Assembly: GCA_004555245.1 (NCBI GenBank)
Contig: SFIS01000012.1
Coordinates: 1 to 43,113 of the forward strand
Direction: 5' to 3'
Length of the DNA: 43,113 nucleotides
Origin: Bacteroidales bacterium
GTDB lineage: Bacteria > Bacteroidota > Bacteroidia > Bacteroidales > Bacteroidaceae
In this document: positions 35,239-43,113 of the stretch, in pieces
Layout of the letters: the number at the start of each line of letters is the position of its first letter
Position numbering within the stretch: the first letter of the stretch is position 1
The notes under the pieces: model-generated
Databases searched by the model: none
Seen by the model: the letters and a program-made list of their open reading frames with translations, nothing else
Told to the model about the DNA's origin: nothing
Made by a program: the position numbers and the translations under genes

Positions 35239-37524
35239 TCAGAGGTCGTTAGTCATCGAATAGGGAACGTCTTCCGGACGGATGCCACGTGTCTTCACAG
35301 GCGCATCACACATCTCATACTTCAGTCTGGCTCCTTTGAGAAGGTCGGCATAATTGAAGTAATTGTGATTGTAGTTCTTGCCGTTGAACTTTAGCGACTT
35401 GACATAGCATTTTTCAGCGGATGGACCGTTTGCCGTAATCTCGATTTTCTTTCCGTTGGCAAGCGAAACAGTAGCCTTAGAGAACAGAGGTGAGCCAAGG
35501 ACATATTGACCGGATGCCGGGCATACAGGATAGAAACCGAGCGCAGAGAACACATACCATGCTGATGTCTGTCCATTGTCTTCGTCACCGCAATATCCGT
35601 CGGGACCGGAATGGTAGAGCCGCTTCATGGTCTGATGTGTCCAGTACTGGGCTTTCCAAGGCTCGCCCGCATAGTTATAGAGATAAATCATGTGCTGAAT
35701 GGGCTGGTTGCCATGCGCGTAGTTGCCCATTCCTGCAATCTGCATTTCACGCATCTCATGGATTACGCCGCCATAATTTGCGGGATTGAAGACAGGAGGC
35801 ATGTCGAAAACTTCATCAAGCTGGGCAACGAAAGCCTTGTTGCCGCCCATAAGGTTTATCAGCCCCTGTATATCATGGAATACCGACCATGTATAGTGGA
35901 GAGAACATCCTTCAGTGAAATCACCGCCCCACCCTACCGGGCTGAAGTCAGGATTCCAGCTTCCGTCCTTCTTGCGGCCTCGCATCAGACCATCGGCGGA
36001 GCTGAAGACATTCGCATAATTACCTGCGCGTTGGCGGTAGAGGTCAATTTCGGACTGGGGGCGACCCAGCTTCTTGGCGGCCTGCCATATACACCAATCA
36101 TCGTAAGCATATTCAAGAGTTCGTGCCACACTTTCGCGGATGTTGATGTCGCAGGGCACATAGCCGAGTTCGTTGTACGCCTCGAAGCCGAGACGACCTG
36201 ATGACGCAACCTGCGGATGCACCGAGTTTGCTCCGGCAAGCATGCCTTCGTACAATTCCACCTCAGTGCCGGGAGTGCAGAGACCTTTCATCATTGCGTC
36301 AGCGACAACAGACGCAGAGTTGTTACCGACCATACAGCCACGGTGACCCGGGCTCGACCATTCAGGATATAATCCGCTTTCGCGATAGAAATTGAGCCAG
36401 CCGTCTTCGATTTTTGCTGCTTCTTCCGGCCACATGAGATTCACAAGGGGGAACAAAGCTCGGAATGTATCCCAGAAACCGGTGCCGGTGTAGAGATAAC
36501 CCTCTTCTATCCGTCCGTTATTCGGGCTGTAGTGTACTGTCTTGCCGTCTGCCGTCACTTCGTGCATTTTGTGCGGGAAGAGGACTGTGCGGTACAGACA
36601 AGAATAGAAGGTACGAAGGTCGTCAACATTGTCGCTTTCTACGTCGATAGCGCCGAGTATCTTGTTCCATTGCGCCTTCGCTTCATCCTTTGTCTGCTCA
36701 AAGTCCTTTCCGTCGAGTTCCTTGAGATTCTGGTAGGCCTGATCAAGACTTATAAATGACGTTGCTACCTTAGCACAGATTTTCTCGCCTTTCGTGGTTT
36801 TGAAACCGATTGCAGCGCCGGCATGTTCGCCGCCGACTTCCTTCTTACCATTGCGTATCACATATTTATCCCATACACGGGCATCCGCAAAAGGTTTGTC
36901 AAACTGAATGACAAAGAAATTGCGGTAGTTGGAAGTGACGCCGCCGCTGTTGCGTGTGGAATATCCCACAACAGTGTTTTCCTCTGGAAGAACCTTAACC
37001 CACGAAGCACGGTCGAAGGCATCGACTACCACGTAAGAATCATCAGCTTTCGGGAATGTGAAACGGAAATATGCGCAACGGTCGGTCGGAGCGATTTCCG
37101 TAGTGACGTCATATTCCGACAAGTACACTTTATAATAATAGGGATGAGCTTCCTCGGCCTTATGCGAGAACCAGCACGCGCGGTCTTCGTCGCTGATTTT
37201 GAGACCTCCGCTCATAGGCATAAGCGACATCTCACCGAAGTCGTTGATCCATGGGCTCGGACGATGCGTCTGTTTGAAGCCGCGGATTTTATCGCTTCCG
37301 TAGGTGTACGACCACCCGTCGCCGTTGCGTCCGGTCTGCGGTATCCACTGGTTCATTCCCCATGGAAGAGCAATTGAAGGCACTGTGTTGCCGTTAGATA
37401 ATGCGAATTTGGAGTCCGTTCCCATCAAAGGGTTGACGTAGTCCACCGGATTGTCGACGGCAAACGCGCCCAAAGACAACGCGCCGGCAGCCACTACGGA
37501 TAAAAATCTTTTGATATGGTTCAT
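35239..37524 (-). CDS. GH92 enzyme with Gln at the general-acid position
   Basis: The 761-residue product has a signal peptide (about 1-23, GAFAVDNP) and the full GH92 fold (VDYVNPLMGTDSKFALSNGNTVPSIALPWGMN...). The active-site motif reads HGNQPIQHMIYLYNYAG: Q607 (CAG codon at 35706-35704) replaces the Glu seen in the two other GH92 proteins of this window (NEPSLH, NEPCHQ). The base motif GDEDNG (D647, D649) is intact. A Glu-to-Gln change at this position is known for the GH92 that cleaves mannose-alpha-1-phospho-6-mannose, where the phosphate leaving group needs no acid. So a mannosyl-phosphate 'uncapping' activity is a reasonable inference, and ordinary alpha-1,2-mannosidase action is less likely. 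It follows the HTCS gene by 74 bp with no clear promoter of its own and is closed by a terminator. Confidence 0.9.
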   Translation of the reverse strand: MNHIKRFLSVVAAGALSLGAFAVDNPVDYVNPLMGTDSKFALSNGNTVPSIALPWGMNQWIPQTGRNGDGWSYTYGSDKIRGFKQTHRPSPWINDFGEMSLMPMSGGLKISDEDRACWFSHKAEEAHPYYYKVYLSEYDVTTEIAPTDRCAYFRFTFPKADDSYVVVDAFDRASWVKVLPEENTVVGYSTRNSGGVTSNYRNFFVIQFDKPFADARVWDKYVIRNGKKEVGGEHAGAAIGFKTTKGEKICAKVATSFISLDQAYQNLKELDGKDFEQTKDEAKAQWNKILGAIDVESDNVDDLRTFYSCLYRTVLFPHKMHEVTADGKTVHYSPNNGRIEEGYLYTGTGFWDTFRALFPLVNLMWPEEAAKIEDGWLNFYRESGLYPEWSSPGHRGCMVGNNSASVVADAMMKGLCTPGTEVELYEGMLAGANSVHPQVASSGRLGFEAYNELGYVPCDINIRESVARTLEYAYDDWCIWQAAKKLGRPQSEIDLYRQRAGNYANVFSSADGLMRGRKKDGSWNPDFSPVGWGGDFTEGCSLHYTWSVFHDIQGLINLMGGNKAFVAQLDEVFDMPPVFNPANYGGVIHEMREMQIAGMGNYAHGNQPIQHMIYLYNYAGEPWKAQYWTHQTMKRLYHSGPDGYCGDEDNGQTSAWYVFSALGFYPVCPASGQYVLGSPLFSKATVSLANGKKIEITANGPSAEKCYVKSLKFNGKNYNHNYFNYADLLKGARLKYEMCDAPVKTRGIRPEDVPYSMTNDL

Positions 37525-37598
37525 AAGAAAAATAATTTATGTGATTTATATTTAGGTTTTTTCGGTATCAGCCCGATTCCGCATCAGTCGTGCGGCTA

Positions 37599-40500
37599 TT
37601 ATTTCGAATCGCGGTAAACTTTCGGCGTCACTCCGTAAATCTTCTTGAAGTCGGAATAAAATGCCGCTTTATTATTCATGCCCACGCGGTAGATAATTTC
37701 CTGGATGGACAGATTGGTTGTGAGAATGAGATTGGCGGCATAGCTGTAGCGGTATCTCTTTACGAAATCATTGGGCGTATATGGCGTGAATTTCTTGAAT
37801 TTACGGTATAGCGTACGCAAATCGCATCCGAGCGCGGAGGCCAGTTCGGACGGTTTCAGCGATGATTCATCAGTAAGATTTTCAGCGATTACCCGCTTGA
37901 CTCTCTCGAGGAATTCTTTTCCTTCATTGGAAATTTCCATACCGTCCTCTATCGTCACAGAACTTTCTTTCGAGCGGTAGTAGTCACGGTCGTTGTCCTT
38001 GCGCTTCAAGAGCCGAGAAAGCACAACTTTCAGGAAGTCAGGGCTGAACGGTTTCGTAACATAAGCATCGGCACCTGCGTTGTATGCCTTCATCTTGAAG
38101 TCTTCCGTCATATTGGCAGATAGCACTATCACAGGCAGATGCTTGGCATATTTGCTGTCGCGCACCATCTTCACAAACTCTATGCCATCCACATCAGGCA
38201 TCATTATGTCGGTGATAATCAAAGAAGGAAGCTGACTTTCGATCTGCTTCATCGCAGCCATGGCAGTAGTGGCTCTCATCACAGTATATTCTTCCGACAA
38301 TATGTCATTCAATAACCACAGTATGTCGGGATTATCGTCAACGACAAGAACCATGGGGCGGCTTTCAATTTCCACCTTTGGCAAAACCGGCACTTCTTCA
38401 GCCGGCTCCGGCGGCACGCTGTTTATCTCTAAAGGAGGCAGCGTGACAGTGAAACGAGCATACTCGCCCTCTGTGCTTTCGCATGTTATCTCACCTTTCA
38501 GTTTTGTCACCATCTCGTGACAGATATACAGTCCGAGCCCATGACGAGAAGCCATATCGCGATAGCTGTTGCGTTCTACATTGTTGAAGACGACAAATTT
38601 ATCGAACAAAGTTTTGATATTCGCCGCCTTGATTCCGGCGCCGGTATTATAGACGTCGATGACAAGATTCCCGTTCTCGGGATGTGATATGCTAACACGT
38701 ATCTCGCCGCCTTCGGGCGTATATTTCAGCGCATTCGAAATCAAGTTGTTCACGATTTTGCCAAGACTGGATAAATCAGTATTCCAGCGCAGTCCGGATG
38801 CATCGTTATGCGATATGAACGTAATGCCGCTTTCCTGCGCAATCTGGTCGTAGGAACTTACCCAGCGCTCGAACATATAATCGGTAAGCACCGGCTGCAA
38901 CCGCAATCGCGTGAAATTGCCTTCCTCCATATTGCGCACTTCGAGTATCTCCTCCACAAGTTCATTCAGCCGACGGCTGTGGCAACGGAGCGACTCGATG
39001 TACGGTTCGAGCTTCTTATGCTGCTCCTCATCTGTGTTCTTCTGCAGAATGTCGCACATCGCCATAATCATCGTCAGGGGCGAACACAGCTCGTGGGTAA
39101 TGTTTGTAAAAAACTCCAGACGATCGACGTGAAGCCGCTCCTGCTCATTCTTATACAAGGCAGACTCCATCTCGCGGTGCTTGCGCTGCATCACTTTGTG
39201 ATAGCGCACCAGAATTATCGCGACGATGATGACAAACAGCAACGCATAGCACCCCATCGCCCACGAACGGGCGTACCACGGATGATATATGACAATAGGC
39301 AAAACGCTCTCGACGCCCGACTCAGCTGTCGCATCTGTACTGCTGCGCACCCTCAACCGATATTCGCCGGGCGGCAGGTTCTTGAATGACGCTTCGGCGT
39401 TAGCTCCGGCATTCACCCACATATCATCGTATCCCTCAAGCTTATACCAATAGTTTATAGTCTCGCTGTTCACATAATCCAGAGAAGCGAACGAAATACG
39501 GATCATATTCTGATCGTAAGCAAGGCGAAGCACTCCATCGTCGCTGCACAGAAGACCGCTGGTATCCTCCACTCCATTGACCTCAAGGGAAGTAAAAAGC
39601 ACAGGGGCATTGAACTTCTCGGTACTTGCCTTCTCATACATTCCTGATTTCAATATGGTTATACCATTGAGAGCTCCAAAAATCACATTTCCGTCGTAAG
39701 GCGACATATATCCGGCATTATCACAGTATTCTTTTATGCTTCCCGTCGGCTCCGACACATTGTATATCGACTTGCTGCCGGAGTTATACAACGCAAGCCC
39801 TTTGTTTGTGCTCAGCCATACATTTCCGCGCCCGTCGGGGATGATGGCATGTATCATGTCGTTGGCAAGACCATCGTTACGTGTAACTACTTTGAGCAAT
39901 TCGGGCGCCTGCGGATTGCGGCAATCGAGAATTCCGGCGCCGGCGCTCGAACCGAAATACAGCATTCCGTCGCCGCTGTACGTAAGGCAGATGATGTCCC
40001 CTATACCGGGCAGTGTGTTTGTCACAGTGGTGAGGAAACTATATTCGTAAGTATTGAGATTAAATCGGACAATGCCCAGACCGCCGCGGCAACCTATATA
40101 TAGGCAGTCGCCGCGATCCCACGTTATTGAATAGATTTCATTGCATATATATTTCCCGTTGCGGAACATAAATTTGTCGGTGCGCACAATCTTTTCGGGG
40201 CTCTTTCCATTCAGGACAGCACGCACAAGACCCGTAGAAGGCGACGCAAGCCATAGCACAGTGTCGTTCTGCTCATATATGTCGTGTATATTGACTATGT
40301 CTTTGCCATAAAGATTGACCGGCGTGCGATTCTTGCCGTGAAAATAAGATATACCGGGACCATACGAGGCTACCCATACCCGTCCGGGATGGACGAGGCT
40401 TTCCTTTATGGCAAAAACCTGGTCGTCAGGCAATCCTTCAGTCTTGCCGATACGCGTTATGCGCGACTGCGGTATTTCGTCCATATCTGTCACCGACTGG

Positions 40501-41630
40501 TAGTCCGAAATAACGAAAAGCCCGTTACCCTTGGTTCCGATCCACAGATTGTCATCTATATCCGTATAGAAAGTTCTGATCGGTTTCGTCAGTCTGCCGA
40601 CAGCCGACGAGCGTATTGTGGATATGCGTGAATCTTTCTCCACAAACCTCTGCAGTCCGCGACCGTCCGTACCGACCCAAACTATAGGCTGGCGGGAGTC
40701 GTGCATTATATGGAAAACACCCGTTTCTGTATAGTTGTACTCTCCCTTGTATCCGTTTGCGGCACTCAGGCGCAGCACGCCGAACGGTGCAACACTCACA
40801 AGTATGTCGTCATCAAGACGCGTGATGCCGGATATTAAGTCATAATCCTGAACCATCCCGCTCACTGAGGCGATATAGTCGACAGTCTGCGTATTCTGGT
40901 TGTGGTGGTACAACCTACCATTACCGTCTATATAGAAAAAGCCCGTGTCGCTTGCGAAAACAGTGCCCATTGGCGCTTCATGCATCCGTACCTTTTCCCA
41001 TGAAAAATGAGCCTGCCCCTCACCATAACCTTTAGAAAAATCGTACTGCACCTTATAGGCATATTCTGCCTTCGGGAAAAACCACACCGTGTTGTAACCT
41101 GCAATCACGATACGGCGAGGAGACAGATCGCCGACCCATTTCGGAATCGGCAGCCGGGTAAATTCATGGGTCTCGCGATTGTAGTACATGCATTGTCCGT
41201 CAAATCCCGAAGCGAACACGTTTCCAAGCGTGTCGGCTGCGGTGGTATATCGTTCACCCCTTATGTCAGGGTGATGCTCGAGACAGCGCAACTTACGAGT
41301 GGAGAATTTGTCAAATCCCATGGTGGTGAGCACCCACATGACATCCGGTTCGGCGCACCTGAGTTCGTATATTATATTCCCCGAAAGACTCGACGGATTA
41401 TTGAATTCGAACCTGAAAACTTTCACATGTTTACCGTCGTATCGGTTCAGACCGTCGTACGTTCCGCACCAGATGAATCCCTCGCGGTCCTGTTCCATCA
41501 TCATGACACTGTTGTTCGACAGTTGCTCTGTGTGCGGAGCGACCTCAAGCGCATACGGCGATGCAACTACGCCGCAGGGCACAAGCAAGCACAATAACTT
41601 CATTACAGTGACAATGATGGTTCTTTTCAT
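37599..41630 (-). CDS. Hybrid two-component system regulator (HTCS) of the mannan locus
   Basis: The 1343-residue product joins sensor, kinase and transcription factor in one chain. In order: signal/anchor (about 1-24); periplasmic two-component propellers (Reg_prop motifs such as DREGFIWCGTYDGLNRYDG) and a Y_Y_Y domain; a transmembrane helix near 790-810; a histidine kinase with ITHELCSPLTM (His near 845) and the ATPase boxes (NNLISNALKYTPEGG; GHGLGLYICHEM read as RHGLGLYICHEM). Then comes a receiver domain with phospho-acceptor Asp in LIITDIMMPDVDG (near 1140), and a C-terminal AraC-type helix-turn-helix (about 1250-1343, ending VTPKVYRDSK). Such proteins bind a locus-specific oligosaccharide in the periplasm and activate their PUL. 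It lies at the head of the locus, and its own promoter has the strongest copy of the candidate operator, suggesting autoregulation. Confidence 0.96.
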   Translation of the reverse strand: MKRTIIVTVMKLLCLLVPCGVVASPYALEVAPHTEQLSNNSVMMMEQDREGFIWCGTYDGLNRYDGKHVKVFRFEFNNPSSLSGNIIYELRCAEPDVMWVLTTMGFDKFSTRKLRCLEHHPDIRGERYTTAADTLGNVFASGFDGQCMYYNRETHEFTRLPIPKWVGDLSPRRIVIAGYNTVWFFPKAEYAYKVQYDFSKGYGEGQAHFSWEKVRMHEAPMGTVFASDTGFFYIDGNGRLYHHNQNTQTVDYIASVSGMVQDYDLISGITRLDDDILVSVAPFGVLRLSAANGYKGEYNYTETGVFHIMHDSRQPIVWVGTDGRGLQRFVEKDSRISTIRSSAVGRLTKPIRTFYTDIDDNLWIGTKGNGLFVISDYQSVTDMDEIPQSRITRIGKTEGLPDDQVFAIKESLVHPGRVWVASYGPGISYFHGKNRTPVNLYGKDIVNIHDIYEQNDTVLWLASPSTGLVRAVLNGKSPEKIVRTDKFMFRNGKYICNEIYSITWDRGDCLYIGCRGGLGIVRFNLNTYEYSFLTTVTNTLPGIGDIICLTYSGDGMLYFGSSAGAGILDCRNPQAPELLKVVTRNDGLANDMIHAIIPDGRGNVWLSTNKGLALYNSGSKSIYNVSEPTGSIKEYCDNAGYMSPYDGNVIFGALNGITILKSGMYEKASTEKFNAPVLFTSLEVNGVEDTSGLLCSDDGVLRLAYDQNMIRISFASLDYVNSETINYWYKLEGYDDMWVNAGANAEASFKNLPPGEYRLRVRSSTDATAESGVESVLPIVIYHPWYARSWAMGCYALLFVIIVAIILVRYHKVMQRKHREMESALYKNEQERLHVDRLEFFTNITHELCSPLTMIMAMCDILQKNTDEEQHKKLEPYIESLRCHSRRLNELVEEILEVRNMEEGNFTRLRLQPVLTDYMFERWVSSYDQIAQESGITFISHNDASGLRWNTDLSSLGKIVNNLISNALKYTPEGGEIRVSISHPENGNLVIDVYNTGAGIKAANIKTLFDKFVVFNNVERNSYRDMASRHGLGLYICHEMVTKLKGEITCESTEGEYARFTVTLPPLEINSVPPEPAEEVPVLPKVEIESRPMVLVVDDNPDILWLLNDILSEEYTVMRATTAMAAMKQIESQLPSLIITDIMMPDVDGIEFVKMVRDSKYAKHLPVIVLSANMTEDFKMKAYNAGADAYVTKPFSPDFLKVVLSRLLKRKDNDRDYYRSKESSVTIEDGMEISNEGKEFLERVKRVIAENLTDESSLKPSELASALGCDLRTLYRKFKKFTPYTPNDFVKRYRYSYAANLILTTNLSIQEIIYRVGMNNKAAFYSDFKKIYGVTPKVYRDSK

Positions 41631-41653
41631 TTTGTTATTGATGGATTTGACGG

Positions 41654-41719
41654 CAAAATTATATGCACTGCGACATCACCGGGTATCAAATAATGACATT
41701 TTACCACTGAATAATGACA
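41654..41719 (-). promoter_or_regulatory. HTCS promoter with candidate autoregulatory operator
   Basis: On the minus strand the half-sites GTCATTATT at 41718-41710 and 41697-41689 are identical and exactly 21 bp apart. The second runs on as TTTGATACCC. The -7 box TAATTTTG (41661-41654) starts 36 nt after the second GTC. This is the clearest member of the operator family described in the findings. Confidence 0.7.
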
Positions 41720-42002
41720 AGCATGCGTAATTGTCACCACTTCCCACTTTCACTGCAATTTTTGTACCACTCTTTATCAGATTTGCACAACCGCACACAC
41801 CTGAACCGAACGGTGTGTCACGCACTCGAAAGGAATTTGCAGAATCTAATAAGCAAAGACAAAATCCGATTAGCCGAAAAGCTTTTCCATCTGCAATAGA
41901 TTTTATACGTATGCGTTTCGCAGACTACAGATATAATAGAAAGAGCCGGCTGCTACGATGCTGTTTTAGCATGCATAGCGCGCCGGCCGAAGGGGTTATA
42001 TC
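41720..42002. other. Non-coding stretch with one large hairpin
   Basis: No convincing gene. The only structure is the hairpin at 41945-41987, listed separately. Base composition falls towards AT from here on, compared with the mannan locus. Confidence 0.4.
41945..41987 (-). terminator. Three-tier hairpin, possible end of the CRISPR transcript
   Basis: GCCGGC (41945-41950) pairs with GCCGGC (41982-41987), GCTA (41952-41955) with TAGC (41976-41979), and ATGCT (41958-41962) with AGCAT (41968-41972) around a GTTTT loop. On the minus strand it is followed by TCTTTCT, a poor T run. It may terminate the minus-strand array transcript or belong to an unidentified RNA. Confidence 0.4.
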
Positions 42003-42200
42003 TCATAGAAATGCGGATGAATTGACAAATGGCTTATAACCGTTGTCAGCTGTGATTGGACGAATGGTATTCCTGTACGGGAACGGCAGCCTGATGACGA
42101 CTTTTGCCAAAGGCTCGGGGTGTTTGCCCTCGGGCAGTTTCTGCATCAGCAGCATGTTAGTGCTTCTCTCGGTGAGAGTGACTGCCGCTCCTTCAGTCGC
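42003..42200 (-). pseudogene. IS30-family transposase fragment
   Basis: The minus-strand frame reads GAAVTLTERSTNMLLMQKLP, then GKHPEPLAKVVIR, FPYR and PITADNG. This matches the central catalytic core of IS30-type DDE transposases (the ...LTERST...KLP...ITxDNGxEF stretch including the second catalytic Asp). After ITADNG the homology stops (YKPFVNSSAF, then a stop codon), and the N-terminal DNA-binding part is absent, so only about 55 residues remain. The fragment begins about 20 bp from the outermost CRISPR repeat. It is clearly non-functional. Confidence 0.7.
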
Positions 42201-42220
42201 ACATGAAAAGATTGATAAGC

Positions 42221-42466
42221 TTCTCAAACCTTGTTATAATGGAGGAGCACCTAACTTTTTATGAGACGTCATTATTTTAGGATGGAAAGTCTCAATCCTT
42301 GTTTTAATGGAGGAGCACCTAACATCCGAAAAAGACCCCCTGCAAGCCAATAGGCATCATGTCTCAATCCTTGTTTTAATGGAGGAGCACCTAACTCAAC
42401 TGCAATTTTATGCAGTAAAGGAAGAGGAGCAGTCTCAATCCTTGTTTTAATGGAGGAGCACCTAAC
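42221..42466 (-). CRISPR. Short CRISPR array: four 35-bp repeats, three spacers
   Basis: Repeats lie at 42221-42255, 42289-42323, 42361-42395 and 42432-42466; spacers of 33, 37 and 36 bp are all different. The last three repeats are identical. The first differs at three bases (T42221, A42228, A42236), as expected for the leader-distal end. On the minus strand each repeat starts GTTAGGTGCTCC and ends GGATTGAGAC, resembling the ATTGAAAC-type crRNA handle. Both points favour transcription on the minus strand from a leader on the right. No cas gene is present within the window. Confidence 0.9.
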
Positions 42467-42594
42467 CGTCAGGTTGCCAGGCAATTGCGCAATCGCTGCA
42501 TTAGTGTTGTTTTCTAAGCTGCTGATTAGCAACACTTGGCATATACGCTCTATATTTTCGCAAATGTACTACTTTTATTTTATTAAACCACCAA
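42467..42594 (-). promoter_or_regulatory. Putative CRISPR leader and promoter
   Basis: On the minus strand TACATTTG (42568-42561) fits the -7 consensus TAnnTTTG, with a TTG (42594-42592) 23 nt upstream, slightly longer than the usual 19-21. Transcription would start near 42554 and enter the first conserved repeat at 42466 after about 90 nt of AT-rich leader. Confidence 0.5.
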
Positions 42595-42808
42595 TTTTTG
42601 GCAGAAATTTTTTAATCTTCAATAATAAAATGTCTTATTATATCAGAAGTTTGTTTTTATTGATGCTATGATGTCAGTAAATAGATAATACTATTATTAA
42701 ATGGTTTTTATTGGAAGCAATAAGAATAAATGTATTTCGAATTTGCACAATTTGACTGACTTTGAGCTTTTTTACACGTCTTTTTATCGAAAAAAACAAA
42801 ATAAGTAG
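42595..42808. other. AT-rich intergenic region
   Basis: No coding frame or stable hairpin recognised; it separates the CRISPR leader from the HNH gene promoter. Confidence 0.4.
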
Positions 42809-42816
42809 TAACTTTG
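42809..42816 (+). promoter_or_regulatory. -7 element of the HNH gene
   Basis: TAACTTTG fits TAnnTTTG and lies 44 nt before the ATG at 42861. A -33 TTG at the usual distance is not evident. Confidence 0.5.
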
Positions 42817-42860
42817 CAACGCAAAGTATGCCCTTACATGGAGTGCTAAAAACTTGTATT

Positions 42861-43113
42861 ATGACAGACGAAGAAAAAAAAGAATATACGTGGAATCGGG
42901 CCCAAATAGTAGATGGCTATGATAGAGATACAGTTAGAAAGGATGCATGTGGAGCGTGGATTCTTAAGGATCATTATGGCATGAGAGATTCTATCTTCGG
43001 ATGGGAAGTTGACCATGTTTTCCCTATAGCATTAGGAGGTGATGATTTTGTACAAAATCTTAGAGCTATGCAATGGGAGAATAATGTTTCTAAAGGTGAT
43101 GATTATCCTAGTT
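42861..43113 (+). CDS. HNH endonuclease, N-terminal part (cut by window end)
   Basis: The frame is open from ATG 42861 to the window edge (84 codons). The product starts MTDEEKKEYTWNRAQIVDGYD and contains GWEVDHVFPIALGGDD followed by FVQNLRAMQWENNVSKGDD, the classic HNH motif (DH, then N, then N-x-x-K). A Cys precedes it (DACGAW). Codon use is AT-rich (GAT, AAT, TTA, AGA), unlike the mannan locus, suggesting recent acquisition. Such small stand-alone HNH proteins occur in phage, plasmid and restriction/defence contexts; which applies cannot be judged without the downstream sequence. Confidence 0.8.
   Translation, partial: MTDEEKKEYTWNRAQIVDGYDRDTVRKDACGAWILKDHYGMRDSIFGWEVDHVFPIALGGDDFVQNLRAMQWENNVSKGDDYPS

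Noticed and set aside
41731..42039. 102-codon plus-strand open frame after the HTCS
   Set aside because: Mixed composition, overlaps the large hairpin and the IS30 fragment, and shows no domain or ribosome-binding context.
42272..42535. 87-codon minus-strand open frame
   Set aside because: It is translated from CRISPR repeats (repeated GAPPLKQGLR), not a gene.

Overview
The window looks like a Bacteroidales chromosome. Supporting signs are a SusC/SusD pair, a one-protein hybrid two-component regulator (HTCS), several promoters with the Bacteroidetes -7 element TAnnTTTG, and secreted proteins with C-terminal sorting-domain-like tails. Those tails are typical of type IX secretion (T9SS) in Prevotella/Porphyromonas/Muribaculaceae-like lineages rather than Bacteroides itself. 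The family is not certain; Muribaculaceae is my best guess.

Layout. 0.3-2.7 kb (+): a DNA/RNA non-specific endonuclease and mnmE, closed by a clear terminator. 3.1-4.6 kb (+): a GH125 alpha-1,6-mannosidase whose signal-peptide region carries a tandem duplication. About 4.61-5.23 kb (-): what reads as a group II intron without an encoded protein, sitting between two convergent genes and directly behind a terminator. 5.3-41.6 kb (-): one long alpha-mannan/mannoprotein utilisation locus. In transcription order it reads HTCS, GH92, GH38, GLUG beta-helix protein, SusC, SusD, GH76, C10 cysteine protease, GH38, metalloprotease-GH92 fusion, GH130, GH92. 41.7-43.1 kb: a lower-GC accessory patch with an IS30 transposase fragment, a four-repeat CRISPR array without cas genes in view, and the start of an HNH endonuclease gene cut by the window end.

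How the genes may work together (inference from families). GH76 would cut the alpha-1,6 backbone, and SusC/SusD would import the fragments. The three GH92 and two GH38 enzymes would remove alpha-1,2/1,3 (and perhaps mannose-phosphate) side chains. GH130 would act on beta-mannosides and GH125 would trim alpha-1,6-mannobiose/triose. Two proteolytic modules, a C10 protease and a basic-secretory-protein metallopeptidase fused to GH92, suggest that the target is protein-linked mannan (fungal mannoprotein or high-mannose glycoprotein) rather than free polysaccharide. One GH92 has Gln where its paralogues have the general-acid Glu, as reported for a mannose-1-phospho-6-mannose-cleaving GH92.

Regulation. 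Four promoters in the locus (HTCS, both GH38 genes, GH130) carry a GTC-containing element whose first base lies 36 or 37 nt upstream of a TAnnTTTG-like box. In three of them a second half-site lies exactly 21 bp further upstream. This is my best candidate for the HTCS operator. All functional statements rest on reading motifs by eye; no database search was possible.
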